Of a stretch of 64,000 nt of DNA, positions 1-8,860 are shown in pieces. This DNA is from Pedobacter sp. MC2016-14 (GTDB lineage Bacteria > Bacteroidota > Bacteroidia > Sphingobacteriales > Sphingobacteriaceae), in NCBI RefSeq assembly GCF_020991475.1, contig NZ_JAJMPA010000004.1, positions 186,001 to 250,000 of the forward strand. The letters run 5' to 3'. A program made the translations under genes and the position numbers. Position 1 is the first letter of the stretch. The number at the start of each line of letters is the position of its first letter. The notes beneath the pieces were generated by a model. That model did no database searches, was not told where the DNA came from, and saw nothing but the letters and a program-made list of their open reading frames with translations.

Positions 1-350
1 GAGAAGAAGCTTTCAAACAAATCTATACCACCTTTGGCGCAGGATTTGCCAACTGGCAGGATCTTGAACTTCAATTTGGCAATGTATGGCAGAAACAATT
101 GCATGTTTTTGAGCTCCCTTTTTATTATATCGAGTATGGTATTGCGCAATTGGGTGCAATTGCCATCTGGAAAAACTATAAGGAGAACCCATCAAAGGCT
201 TTACAGCAATATTTGGATGCTTTATCCTTAGGTTACACTAAACCAATGAATGAAATTTACGAAACCGCAGGCATTAAGTTTGATTTTAGCGTAAATTACA
301 TCAACGAACTTGCCTCATTTGTTAAAACTGAGCTGGAGAAACTGGATTAA
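1..350 (+). CDS. M3-family oligoendopeptidase, C-terminal end (partial)
   Basis: Only the last ~115 codons are present; the frame is open to the left edge (first full codon at base 3) and stops at 350. The peptide contains the helical tail typical of M3/PepF-type zinc oligopeptidases, with HVFELPFYYIEYGIAQLG followed by IWKNYKENPSKALQQY and a final helix rich in Glu/Lys. In this family the tail closes over the catalytic cleft; the HExxH zinc site lies upstream, outside the window. The enzyme normally cleaves short peptides in the cytoplasm. An ATG at 99 lies inside this frame and is not a separate gene start. It is followed 28 bp later by the permease gene on the same strand, so peptide hydrolysis and amino-acid transport may be co-expressed. 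Family assignment rests on the tail alone. Confidence 0.75.
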   Translation, partial: EEAFKQIYTTFGAGFANWQDLELQFGNVWQKQLHVFELPFYYIEYGIAQLGAIAIWKNYKENPSKALQQYLDALSLGYTKPMNEIYETAGIKFDFSVNYINELASFVKTELEKLD

Positions 351-378
351 TTCAATATTATTTTTAAGTTTGAGGTAT

Positions 379-2328
379 ATGATCAAAAAACTGCTTAGGA
401 AAAAGTCCATTACCAAGATATTAGAGGATGCGGAGAAAGGTTATGGTGAGCATGGCACTTCTTTACATAAAACTTTAGGGGTACGGGACTTAACTGCCTT
501 CGGGATTGCGGCCATCATTGGTGCGGGTATATTCAGCACCATTGGAAAGGCCAGCGCAGACGGAGGTCCGGCAGTTATATTTTTATTCATCTTTACCGCT
601 ATTGCCTGTAGTTTCGCTGCTTTTGCTTATGCAGAATTTGCCTCAATGGTTCCTGTTTCAGGTAGCGCCTACACCTATTCTTATGTTGCCTTTGGCGAAT
701 TGGTAGCCTGGATCATCGGCTGGTCGCTGATCATGGAATACGCCATTGGCAATATCACTGTCGCCATTTCCTGGTCGGATTACTTTACGGGACTGCTCAG
801 TTCCATTCGTATCCCTGCATTGGGAATAGATGGAATCCATTTACCCGACTGGATGACGATGGATTACCTTTCTGCCTTTAACGGGCATACACATGCGGAA
901 GCGATGCTCAATGCCGGGAAAAGTTATGCCAACCTGGATGAGGCTACACGCCTGGCCAGTAACGCCTGGGACACGGCCCCCAGAATCGGCAGCTTTCACC
1001 TTATCGCAGATCTTCCTGCTTTGGCTATTATCATTTTTATTACCTGGCTGGTGTACCGCGGTATGAAAGAATCCCGCAACGCCAGTAATGCCATGGTAGT
1101 TGTTAAATTGGCTGTAATCTTATTGGTACTTTCTGTTGGTGTTTTCTATGTAGATACCAGCAACTGGAACCCATTTGCACCCAATGGTGCTACAGGTGTT
1201 TTAAAAGGTGTATCGGCAGTCTTCTTCGCCTACATTGGTTTTGATGCCATTTCTACCACCGCAGAAGAATGTAGGAATCCTCAAAAGGATCTTCCCCGAG
1301 GTATGATGTGGGCCATCATTATTTGTACCATTTTATATGTTGCGATTGCATTGGTATTAACCGGCATCGTCAACTACAGCTTATTGTCTGTCGGCGATCC
1401 GCTAGCTTTTGTATTTGATCAGATTGACCTTAAATTAATGAGCGGAATCATTGCCGTAAGTGCGGTTTTTGCCATGGCCAGTGTATTACTTGTTTTCCAG
1501 ATGGGACAACCCAGAATCTGGATGAGCATGAGCAGGGATGGTTTATTGCCCCCTGCTTTTTCCCGCATTCATCCAAAATATAAGACACCTTCTTTTGCTA
1601 CTGTAGTTGTTGGATTTGTAGTAGCTGTACCTTCTCTATTCATGAACCTGACCATTGTAACCGATCTTTGCTCTATAGGTACGTTATTCGCATTTGTATT
1701 GGTTTGTGCGGGTGTTTTGGTGTTACAAAACAGGCCCGATGTACAAAGGGGGAAATTCAAAATTCCTTACGTTAATGCTAAATTCATTGTTCCTTTTCTT
1801 TTAATGGCTGCCATCGCTTTTGCATTCACTGCTTACAAAACTGAGGCAGTAAACTTTTTAAGCAACCGGGCTAAAGTAAATGATCCCGTAACTTTTGTCA
1901 CCTCATTAGATTCGAAAGAGCTGACAGCCGTACAAAACCAGATCAAAGCAGAAAGCAAAATAAACGCTGGACAGGTAGTGGCCAGAAATATAGATACAGA
2001 AGCATGGCTGAATGGATTATCTGCAGTTCAATACCAGAATTTTATTGACAACTCAGCTGTTGCTGCAGACAAAAAGTATGAAAGCGGCTGGAGCCTTTTC
2101 AAACATAAAATCCCAATGTGGATTTTCCTGATCATTTGTGTCATCATCAGTTATTATTGTGTGGTCAAAAACCTATCACTCATTCCTGTACTGGGCTTAA
2201 TCAGCTGCTTGTACATGATGTGCGAATTGGGCATTTCCAACTGGATAGGTTTCGGCATTTGGCTGATTGTAGGTTTAGTGGTTTACTTCCTTTACGGTTA
2301 TAAACATAGTAAATTGAGGACTGAATAA
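379..2328 (+). CDS. APC-family amino-acid permease
   Basis: Integral inner-membrane transporter of the amino acid-polyamine-organocation superfamily, closest in style to YfnA and the cationic amino-acid (CAT) permeases. The N-terminal half has the family's first helix with the GxGIF-type unwound segment (IIGAGIFSTIGKASADGGPA, ~residues 52-71) and a second helix pair with AFAYAEFASMVPVSGSAYTY. About twelve membrane segments follow. The ATG at 379 is preferred over an upstream in-frame ATG at 310, because 310 lies inside the preceding peptidase gene and would add a 23-residue non-family leader. At 649 residues it is longer than usual (about 450-560). The extra length sits in a soluble loop of ~50 residues after the fourth helix (~155-205) and another of ~90 residues (~487-575) between late helices. 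Substrate cannot be read from sequence. Confidence 0.88.
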   Translation: MIKKLLRKKSITKILEDAEKGYGEHGTSLHKTLGVRDLTAFGIAAIIGAGIFSTIGKASADGGPAVIFLFIFTAIACSFAAFAYAEFASMVPVSGSAYTYSYVAFGELVAWIIGWSLIMEYAIGNITVAISWSDYFTGLLSSIRIPALGIDGIHLPDWMTMDYLSAFNGHTHAEAMLNAGKSYANLDEATRLASNAWDTAPRIGSFHLIADLPALAIIIFITWLVYRGMKESRNASNAMVVVKLAVILLVLSVGVFYVDTSNWNPFAPNGATGVLKGVSAVFFAYIGFDAISTTAEECRNPQKDLPRGMMWAIIICTILYVAIALVLTGIVNYSLLSVGDPLAFVFDQIDLKLMSGIIAVSAVFAMASVLLVFQMGQPRIWMSMSRDGLLPPAFSRIHPKYKTPSFATVVVGFVVAVPSLFMNLTIVTDLCSIGTLFAFVLVCAGVLVLQNRPDVQRGKFKIPYVNAKFIVPFLLMAAIAFAFTAYKTEAVNFLSNRAKVNDPVTFVTSLDSKELTAVQNQIKAESKINAGQVVARNIDTEAWLNGLSAVQYQNFIDNSAVAADKKYESGWSLFKHKIPMWIFLIICVIISYYCVVKNLSLIPVLGLISCLYMMCELGISNWIGFGIWLIVGLVVYFLYGYKHSKLRTE

Positions 2329-2794
2329 TTTCAATCTTGATTGTCCCATTTTTCCGTATACTCTTCTACCTTCTCTATTAAGGGAGTAAAATTACTATCC
2401 CCTTCACATTCAATTATTTTAGACAAACTCCTGCCATCAGGCATTCATTTTCTTAATCAACTATTTTAATTCTTTCAAACCAGGATCATCAACAAACTGG
2501 TCTATCGTTATAGACATAAATGCAAGTTGCAGGGAGGTTGTTGTAAACAAGTGCGTATAGACTGCGTATGAAGAGCGTATAGACTGCGCCTGGCATGCGA
2601 AAAATTCTAGCTGATGATCCGTTTTTGATCTGGTCCAGTTTCGGCCTTTAAACCGGTTTTGTGCGAAGAACCTCCCTATAAACCCTATATTCTTGACATT
2701 TAAACGACTAACTACAAAATGTTTCTGCCAAAACTAATTTATAACTTGGCCTAAAACAAGCGCAAAATCAACTGTAAAAACTGGTTAATAAGAT
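2329..2794. other. 466-bp intergenic region with TATAGAC repeats
   Basis: No convincing gene. It holds a small perfect inverted repeat, gtctat-cgtt-atagac (2500-2515), then two exact copies of the 14-mer gcgtatagactgcg at 2553-2566 and 2575-2588, with starts 22 bp apart. TATAGAC therefore occurs three times (2509, 2556, 2578). The spacing of about two helical turns fits a protein-binding site, but its partner is unknown. On the minus strand a 37-codon reading frame (2331-2444, beginning MPDGRSLSKIIECEGDSN) runs back toward the permease gene. It has plausible amino-acid composition but no recognisable family or ribosome site and may be a gene remnant. Confidence 0.5.
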
Positions 2795-3439
2795 ATGGGA
2801 AAAATGAATTATGGGCCTTTTGGTCCATTCACAGGGAAAATTGGCAAGCTTGTTGGCAGCTCCAGAAATGGTGTATTTTATGTAAAAACAATTTCAAAAA
2901 GAACAGCGCCATTTTCTGAAGCGGAGCTGGCCAATCATAATAGATTTAGAGTTGCAGAAGCCTGGGTAAAACCACTTTTATCTTTTGTAAAAGTTGGTTT
3001 TAACAATGATACACCTAACCGTGGCAGATCTGCAGCAAAATCTTATATAATGAAAAATGCCATAGAAAGCGAAGGCCTGGAGGTTACTGTTTTCCCGGAA
3101 CGCATGAAAGTAAGTATGGGCAATTTATCCTTATCAGAAAACATCAGCGTAGCTGTTGATGAAGATCTAAATTTACATTTTAGCTGGAACAAGGATTATG
3201 TAACCAATGGCAGCATGCGCGACCAGATCATGATGCTGGCCTATGACGTAGATGCTAAAAGAGCGTATTCCGTTACAGCGGGTAATTTTAGATATTTGGG
3301 AACAGATGTGTTGCCTATCGATAGCAAATCATATGAGCGTACTTTGCACATCTATGCAGCCTTTAATGCAGAGAATAGGAAAGATCAATCTGAAAGTGTT
3401 TATTTAGGCACAATTATTATTCAAAAATCCGATGCATAA
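2795..3439 (+). CDS. DUF6266 family protein
   Basis: 214-residue protein of unknown function. The N-terminus, with Gly-rich GPFGPFTGKIGKLVGSS then NGVFYVKT, and the central AEAWVKPLLSFVKVGFNN match my memory of the DUF6266 family, which is common in Pedobacter, Sphingobacterium and relatives. No signal peptide, membrane helix or enzyme motif is visible. It is basic at the start and probably cytoplasmic or loosely structured. It stands alone: 466 bp separate it from the permease and 64 bp from the first sigma gene, whose promoter starts just after its stop. DUF6266 members are often found near phage-like or polymorphic DNA in these bacteria, but nothing mobile is visible here. Function unknown. 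Confidence 0.7.
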   Translation: MGKMNYGPFGPFTGKIGKLVGSSRNGVFYVKTISKRTAPFSEAELANHNRFRVAEAWVKPLLSFVKVGFNNDTPNRGRSAAKSYIMKNAIESEGLEVTVFPERMKVSMGNLSLSENISVAVDEDLNLHFSWNKDYVTNGSMRDQIMMLAYDVDAKRAYSVTAGNFRYLGTDVLPIDSKSYERTLHIYAAFNAENRKDQSESVYLGTIIIQKSDA

Positions 3440-3454
3440 GATCTGATATTTAAT

Positions 3455-3470
3455 ATTTTTTGTACGTTTA
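3455..3470 (+). promoter_or_regulatory. Putative promoter of locus A sigma gene
   Basis: The 16-mer attttttgtacgttta is identical to the one at 12735-12750 upstream of the locus B sigma gene, and the next bases (CAAT/TAAT) also nearly match. TACGTTTA resembles the Bacteroidota -7 box TANNTTTG with the last base changed. It lies 34 bp before the TTG start of the sigma gene. No clear TTTG -33 box is seen at 19-21 bp. Confidence 0.45.
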
Positions 3471-3503
3471 CAATAAAAGGCATACTATTAACTAATCGCT
3501 GTT

Positions 3504-4106
3504 TTGAAAGAGTCTCAAGATCATGTTCAACTTTGGCAAAAATTTATCCAGGGAGACAGGGATGCATTCACAGCAATATACAATACCTACATCGGTAACC
3601 TGCATGAATATGCAATGCGGATTTTAAAGGACCAGGAGCAGGTAGAAGATTGCCTTCATGACTTATTCACAAAACTATGGGCCAATCATAAAACACTTGG
3701 TCATACAGATAATATAAAATTTTATTTGATCGCAGCTTTAAGAAACAACATCATCTCTTTTAGAACCAGAGAAAGCCGATTCCAAAAAGAAGAACTGCGG
3801 GACCACGAGGCTTTTGTCCTTGAATTTGATGCAGAAGCCAACAGGATAAAAAACGAGGAATCTTCTGAACAAAGTAAAAAAATTAAAGCCGCACTGGATC
3901 AGCTTACCGGGAGACAAAAAGAAATCCTTTACCTTAAGTACTTTGAGGAGTTGGATTATGAACAAATTTCAGAGTTGATGAATATTTCTGTGAAAGGCGC
4001 TTATAAACTATCTGCAAGAGCCTTGGAAGGGCTAAGGGCGATCATGAATGTAGACAAAGCCACTGTTATTTTGATGCTTTTTCACTATCGATCACAATTA
4101 TTTTAA
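3504..4106 (+). CDS. FecI-like ECF RNA polymerase sigma factor (locus A)
   Basis: 200-residue ECF sigma factor of the Bacteroidota FecI-like type (formerly ECF10). Region 2 covers ~residues 20-90 (AFTAIYNTYIGNLHEYAMRI ... VEDCLHDLFTKLWANH), binding core polymerase and the -10 element. Region 4 is ~130-180, with the helix-turn-helix LDYEQISELMNISVKGAYKL. The protein starts with TTG; there is no better ATG and the start lies 34 bp after a conserved promoter-like block. The last ~15 residues are hydrophobic (ATVILMLFHYRSQLF), as in all five sigma factors here. It should direct transcription of the fecR-susC-susD genes that follow, held in check by the FecR anti-sigma encoded next. Specific target unknown. 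Confidence 0.9.
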   Translation: MKESQDHVQLWQKFIQGDRDAFTAIYNTYIGNLHEYAMRILKDQEQVEDCLHDLFTKLWANHKTLGHTDNIKFYLIAALRNNIISFRTRESRFQKEELRDHEAFVLEFDAEANRIKNEESSEQSKKIKAALDQLTGRQKEILYLKYFEELDYEQISELMNISVKGAYKLSARALEGLRAIMNVDKATVILMLFHYRSQLF

Positions 4107-4124
4107 AAAATAATTGAATTTCAT

Positions 4125-4137
4125 GGGGTGTTTTCCC
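4125..4137 (+). promoter_or_regulatory. G-rich/C-rich element in sigma-fecR gap (locus A)
   Basis: GGGG-tgttt-tCCC followed by a T-rich tract and GTCTTTATAATG at the fecR start. Comparable G/C-rich near-palindromes sit in the same gap in loci B (13437-13444) and D (33850-33861). It could be the ECF-type promoter or operator for the fecR-sus transcript. This is inference from position and partial similarity only. Confidence 0.3.
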
Positions 4138-4160
4138 TTTTCTTGGTGTTTGTCTTTATA

Positions 4161-5180
4161 ATGCAGCACGAATATTATCAAAAATACAGCAACATTGAAG
4201 CATTCCTTAGCGATGAAGTTTTCATAAAAGCTATCAAGGACCAAAAACCAGAAGATATTTCCTTCTGGAATGCATATGAGGGTTCAGCACCTGCCAATAT
4301 TGCGATATATCTTGCTGCAAAAAAGGAGCTTGAATATATCTTTAGTGCAAAAAGGATCATAACTTCAGATGCCTTTAAAGCGAAGCTGTTAGACAAGATC
4401 AATAAAAGCATTGACCAACAACAATATAAACAAACTACTACAAAACGCTTGTACAGATATATTGGTACTGCCGCCGCAATACTCCTTATCAGCATGGTGA
4501 GCTTATGGTTAAAACAAGCAGAGGTTACCATAAACACAGCTTATGGCCAAAAGAAAACCGTTACCCTGCCTGATGGCAGTTCCATTATGATGAATGCCAA
4601 CTCTGAACTTACCTATCCCCTACTATGGAAATTTATGCGGGTAAGAAAAGTCTATTTAAAAGGAGAAGCTTATTTTAAGGTGGTTCACTTAAATAAAAAT
4701 CCCGAGGACATTAAACAAAATGAACGTTTTCAGGTGCAGACGGCACATTTGAACATTGAAGTTCTTGGTACCGAGTTTAATGTTAAAGACCGGCGCAATA
4801 CCGCTAAAGTAACACTAACACAAGGAAAAGTAAGTGTATGGTCTAACAGATCAGCACAACGCCTTACATTAAAGCCTAATGAGATGGCACAGCAAACGCC
4901 TACTGAAAAACTAAGGATCCTGCAAAAGAATGCGCAAACAGAAAGCGCATGGACAAATGGCAACATGAAGATGCAAAAAACCACAGTTAAACAGGTTATA
5001 CAGGAGTTTGAAGATACCTATGGCCTTAAAGTTATACTCGACGACCCGGCCAGGGATAGCGTAAAAATAGACGGCACCATTTCTTTCAGAACGCAGGAGG
5101 GTGTGCTTTTTGTACTCGCCAATATACTAAATGCCAACATAAAAAAAGATGGTAAAACCATCCATTTACAACCCAGATAA
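4161..5180 (+). CDS. FecR-like anti-sigma factor (locus A)
   Basis: 339-residue inner-membrane regulator that binds its sigma factor in the cytoplasm and receives the receptor signal in the periplasm. Cytoplasmic N-terminus ~1-95, one membrane helix ~96-118 (YIGTAAAILLISMVSLWL), then the periplasmic FecR domain (KKTVTLPDGSSIMMNANS; VYLKGEAYFKV) and a C-terminal DUF4974/STN-like domain (VKQVIQEFEDTYGLKVILDD). I chose the ATG at 4161; an in-frame GTG 33 bp upstream would add a hydrophobic stretch overlapping the putative promoter. The N-terminal sigma-binding part differs from the FecR proteins of the other loci, consistent with a dedicated sigma partner. Only 40 bp separate it from susC, so here, unlike the other loci, fecR and susC look like one transcript. 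Confidence 0.85.
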   Translation: MQHEYYQKYSNIEAFLSDEVFIKAIKDQKPEDISFWNAYEGSAPANIAIYLAAKKELEYIFSAKRIITSDAFKAKLLDKINKSIDQQQYKQTTTKRLYRYIGTAAAILLISMVSLWLKQAEVTINTAYGQKKTVTLPDGSSIMMNANSELTYPLLWKFMRVRKVYLKGEAYFKVVHLNKNPEDIKQNERFQVQTAHLNIEVLGTEFNVKDRRNTAKVTLTQGKVSVWSNRSAQRLTLKPNEMAQQTPTEKLRILQKNAQTESAWTNGNMKMQKTTVKQVIQEFEDTYGLKVILDDPARDSVKIDGTISFRTQEGVLFVLANILNANIKKDGKTIHLQPR

Positions 5181-5220
5181 CACACCACACTAAATTCACC
5201 TAAACCATAATCAAAACAAC

Positions 5221-8200
5221 ATGAGAAAAAGCTCTACTCAATTTAGTAGGATGCTGATTTGCATCTTATTTTTAAATTTCATGCTTGTACTGTGCACAAA
5301 AGCGCAGCAAAAAAATGAAATCACAGTATCTGAAGCCCTCGAAAAAATAACCCAAAAATACGGGACAAAATTTGCCTACGATCACAATATCGTAACAGGA
5401 AAGCGGATTGCTGCATCTGCCATTAATGCTAAAACCCTGGATGAAGCACTAAAAAACGTTCTTTATCCAAATAATTTGCTCTTCCTTTATGTTTACGAAA
5501 ACAACTATACTATTGTGAGCAGGGACATCAAATTTGAACCTACAAAAGGCAGCATCACACTACCTGCCGCAAGCGAAAATCAAGTCGTTAAAGGTATGGT
5601 TACCGATGAAAAAAACAATCCGGTACTAGGTGCTACTGTACGTTCCAGTCTTGGCAACAATGCGGTTATGACAGATGTGAACGGACGATTTACCCTCTCA
5701 GTACCCAATACATCGGGAATTATAACGGTTACGTACATCGGTTACCAAAGCTTTGCTTATGCACTTGCCAACAGGAAAACAGATGTCATCATCAACCTGC
5801 AACCTGATGTAAATATGCTGCAGAATGTAGACATTGTTTCTACGGGTTATCAAACACTTTCTAAAGAAAGAACAACCGGATCTTTTGGTGTAATTACCGC
5901 TAAAGAACTGGCAAAATTACCGTCACCAAATGTTTTGCAACGCCTGGAAGGTCAAATCCCAGGGCTTCAGGTTAGTTTAACCAGCGGCGACCGTACGTTC
6001 GCTTTTAACAATACACAATTGTCTGTTTCATCTGCCACCAGAACGGTTGGAAAAACAGATTATGGTATCAACATCAGGGGTACTGGCACAATAAGTGGCG
6101 AGGCCATGCCTTTAATTGTAGTAGATGGTGCCATTTCCGAATTGGACATCTCTTCCTTAAATCCAAATGATATTGACAACATCACGGTGCTAAGAGATGC
6201 TTCTGCCGCCTCTATATGGGGTGTCCGTGCAGCCAATGGCGTAATTGTGATTACCACAAAACAAGGCACCGTTGGCCAGGCACCTGCCATTAACTTTTCA
6301 GCAACGCTAATGACGGCCGATGCACCCGACTTGAGTTATTTGAGGAGTATGAATGCGGCACAGGTATTGGATTATGAAAAAGAGCTGGTAGATAAAGGTT
6401 TTATCGTAAACACCATCCCAAATTCATATACAAATGCTGCGCTGCTCAACAGTGAGGGAGCCAATCTGGCCATCCGACTTAAAGCAGGAACCATTACCCA
6501 GGCGCAATATGATGCACGTGTAAATGAGTTGAGTGCAATTGATAACAAATCTCAAATCTCAAAATACCTGCAGCGTGCAAGCAGCAACCAGCAATATAAT
6601 TTATCTATTGGTGGTGGCTCTAATACTTCAAGGTACTTCTACTCCGCATCTTACAGCAAGGAACTTCCAAATACTGTTGGTGCTTCAGGTTCCCGCTTTA
6701 CAGCAACCCTGAACAATTCATGGAAATTGTTTAAAGTGGCTACCCTAAGCACCAATATTAAAGGAACATTTTTTAAATATGCGAACAACGGAATCAGCGT
6801 TGGCAGCCTCTATACACCAACAAGATACACCCTATTGCCTTATCAGCTGCTCGCAGATGAAAATGGTAACGGCATCAATTTTCCAAGGTATGATCCTGCT
6901 TACACCAGTACATTGGCCGGCAGCTATAAGAGCTTTAATTACAATTATCTGGAAGAATTGGCCAACGCCGATAATACTCAAAAGGATAACAATTACACCG
7001 CTAACTTTAATTTAAGCGTACCCATCTTTAAAGGGCTATCGGCATCTGCAACTTATAATACAGAGCGCTCGTTTAGCAACAGCCGGATTTTCCGCAATCA
7101 GAACACCTATGAAATGCGAAGGGTTTTAAATTACTATACTTTTCCTGGCTCTGCCAGAAATAGTCTTGGAATTACCAATGGTGGCTCTTTAGGTTTGATC
7201 AATACTACACAAAATAGTTATAGCGTTCGTGGTCAGCTGAGCTACAACAATACCATTAGCAAAATCCATCAAATTGACGCGATAGCAGGATCAGAGATCA
7301 GGGAAACCAATATCGGACAGGGTACCTCCACGTTGTGGGGATACAATATAGTAACAGGTTTAACCAATGCAAATATCAATTATACTTCTACTGCTTCTTA
7401 TCCTTACATAGCTGGTGCCACTGCTACATCTTACACTACCTTCACCGGTGGGGGTTATCCTACACAAAGCGACAAAAGACGAAGGTTTCTATCCTATTAT
7501 AGCAATGCGGCCTATACTTTAATGCAGAAATACAGTTTGTCTGCCAGTGTGCGGTATGACGACTACAACAACTTTGGATTGGACAGGAAGTACAGAGCGA
7601 CACCATTATGGTCTGCAGGGGCAAAGTGGAATGCATCAAGAGAATCTTTCATCAAACAATTCAGCTGGATTGATAATTTAGGCTTTAGAGCAACTTATGG
7701 GGTAAATGGAAATCTTTCTTTAACCACTTACCCTTATACATCAATCGCAACTTTAAACAGCGGTGATGCCCTAACCGGAGAATCCTACGCAATGGTTCTT
7801 GCATTGGCAAACCCTCAGCTGAAATGGGAAAAAACCTACGTGACTAATTTCGGAGCGGATTTCTCGGTATTAAATGGTGCTTTATCTGGTTCAGTAGAAG
7901 TCTACCAGAAAAGAGGACGGGACTTACTTTTCTCCTTCCCCATCAACAGCACTTACGCAGGAACCATTGGCACAACCAGCGGCATTACCTTATTGTACCG
8001 CAATACCACCTCTATGAATGGAAATGGTGTAGACATTAATTTGCGTAGCAAAGTATTGAGTAATGAAAAAATGGAATGGACCCTGGGTGGTACATTTTCT
8101 TACAATAACAATAAGATTATTGATACCCGTTTTGCAAGCAATTCTTACAATGCCAGCTTCTCTTCTTACCCTCAGGGTGTCGGCGCCATTGCTGGTTATG

Positions 8201-8850
8201 CGATAGACAAATTACTGGTTTACCGTTTTGCAGGTCTGGATGCCAATGGACTTACCCAAATTTATGCGGAAGACGGATCTGTTATTCCTTCTACAACCAG
8301 TACCATTACCTCATTTGGCGTATTGAAAGATGCAGGACGTATAACTGCACCTTATTATGGAAGTTTAAACACAACTTTCCGTTATAAACAATTTAGTTTA
8401 TATGCTTTGGCCACTTATCAGTTTGGAAGTGTCTTTATCAAACCGAATGTAGTGAGCTATATTACCAATAACCGTTTGGCTAACTACGATTTAAGCGCAG
8501 CCATTGCCGACAGGTGGAGGGTTCCGGGTGATGAGTTAAAAACTAATGTACCCGCATTAAACAGTAATTTTTACAGTTTGGCCAGGTATCAATATTCTGA
8601 TATTAACGTGTTAAAAGGAGATTATCTGCGTCTACGTCAAGTTTCTCTAAGTTATCAGTTGCCTGCAGGTTACCTAAACAAATATAAAATTAAAGGTGCA
8701 CAATTGGGCGTTTCTGTAAACAACCTAGGTCTGTTATGGAGAGCAAACAAAGAAGGGTACGACCCCGACTTCTCCAGCACTTCTCTGGGTGGGACAACCA
8801 GTTTGCCCGCTGCCAGATCTTATAACTTTTCATTAAACCTCAACTTTTAA
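5221..8850 (+). CDS. SusC/RagA-type TonB-dependent receptor with STN domain (locus A)
   Basis: 1209-residue outer-membrane transporter. Signal peptide ~1-28 ending at CTKAQQ; STN signalling domain ~33-100; carboxypeptidase-regulatory-like beta sandwich ~122-200 (KGMVTDEKNNPVLGATVR); plug ~210-350 with PLIVVDGAI and the SusC hallmark LRDASAASIWGVRAANGV; then a 22-strand-type barrel ending in LNLNF. It takes up a substrate across the outer membrane using TonB energy, together with the SusD lipoprotein encoded 10 bp later. The STN domain with the upstream sigma/FecR pair marks it as a signal-transducing receptor that should induce its own operon. It lacks the conserved MYKxYTR-type leader and the antisense terminator found at loci B, C and E. 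Substrate unknown. Confidence 0.93.
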   Translation: MRKSSTQFSRMLICILFLNFMLVLCTKAQQKNEITVSEALEKITQKYGTKFAYDHNIVTGKRIAASAINAKTLDEALKNVLYPNNLLFLYVYENNYTIVSRDIKFEPTKGSITLPAASENQVVKGMVTDEKNNPVLGATVRSSLGNNAVMTDVNGRFTLSVPNTSGIITVTYIGYQSFAYALANRKTDVIINLQPDVNMLQNVDIVSTGYQTLSKERTTGSFGVITAKELAKLPSPNVLQRLEGQIPGLQVSLTSGDRTFAFNNTQLSVSSATRTVGKTDYGINIRGTGTISGEAMPLIVVDGAISELDISSLNPNDIDNITVLRDASAASIWGVRAANGVIVITTKQGTVGQAPAINFSATLMTADAPDLSYLRSMNAAQVLDYEKELVDKGFIVNTIPNSYTNAALLNSEGANLAIRLKAGTITQAQYDARVNELSAIDNKSQISKYLQRASSNQQYNLSIGGGSNTSRYFYSASYSKELPNTVGASGSRFTATLNNSWKLFKVATLSTNIKGTFFKYANNGISVGSLYTPTRYTLLPYQLLADENGNGINFPRYDPAYTSTLAGSYKSFNYNYLEELANADNTQKDNNYTANFNLSVPIFKGLSASATYNTERSFSNSRIFRNQNTYEMRRVLNYYTFPGSARNSLGITNGGSLGLINTTQNSYSVRGQLSYNNTISKIHQIDAIAGSEIRETNIGQGTSTLWGYNIVTGLTNANINYTSTASYPYIAGATATSYTTFTGGGYPTQSDKRRRFLSYYSNAAYTLMQKYSLSASVRYDDYNNFGLDRKYRATPLWSAGAKWNASRESFIKQFSWIDNLGFRATYGVNGNLSLTTYPYTSIATLNSGDALTGESYAMVLALANPQLKWEKTYVTNFGADFSVLNGALSGSVEVYQKRGRDLLFSFPINSTYAGTIGTTSGITLLYRNTTSMNGNGVDINLRSKVLSNEKMEWTLGGTFSYNNNKIIDTRFASNSYNASFSSYPQGVGAIAGYAIDKLLVYRFAGLDANGLTQIYAEDGSVIPSTTSTITSFGVLKDAGRITAPYYGSLNTTFRYKQFSLYALATYQFGSVFIKPNVVSYITNNRLANYDLSAAIADRWRVPGDELKTNVPALNSNFYSLARYQYSDINVLKGDYLRLRQVSLSYQLPAGYLNKYKIKGAQLGVSVNNLGLLWRANKEGYDPDFSSTSLGGTTSLPAARSYNFSLNLNF

Positions 8851-8860
8851 CCTCAACAAC

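Noticed and set aside
2331..2444. 37-codon minus-strand frame after the permease gene
   Set aside because: Reads like a protein fragment but has no family match I recognise, no ribosome site and no neighbours; mentioned only in the intergenic entry.
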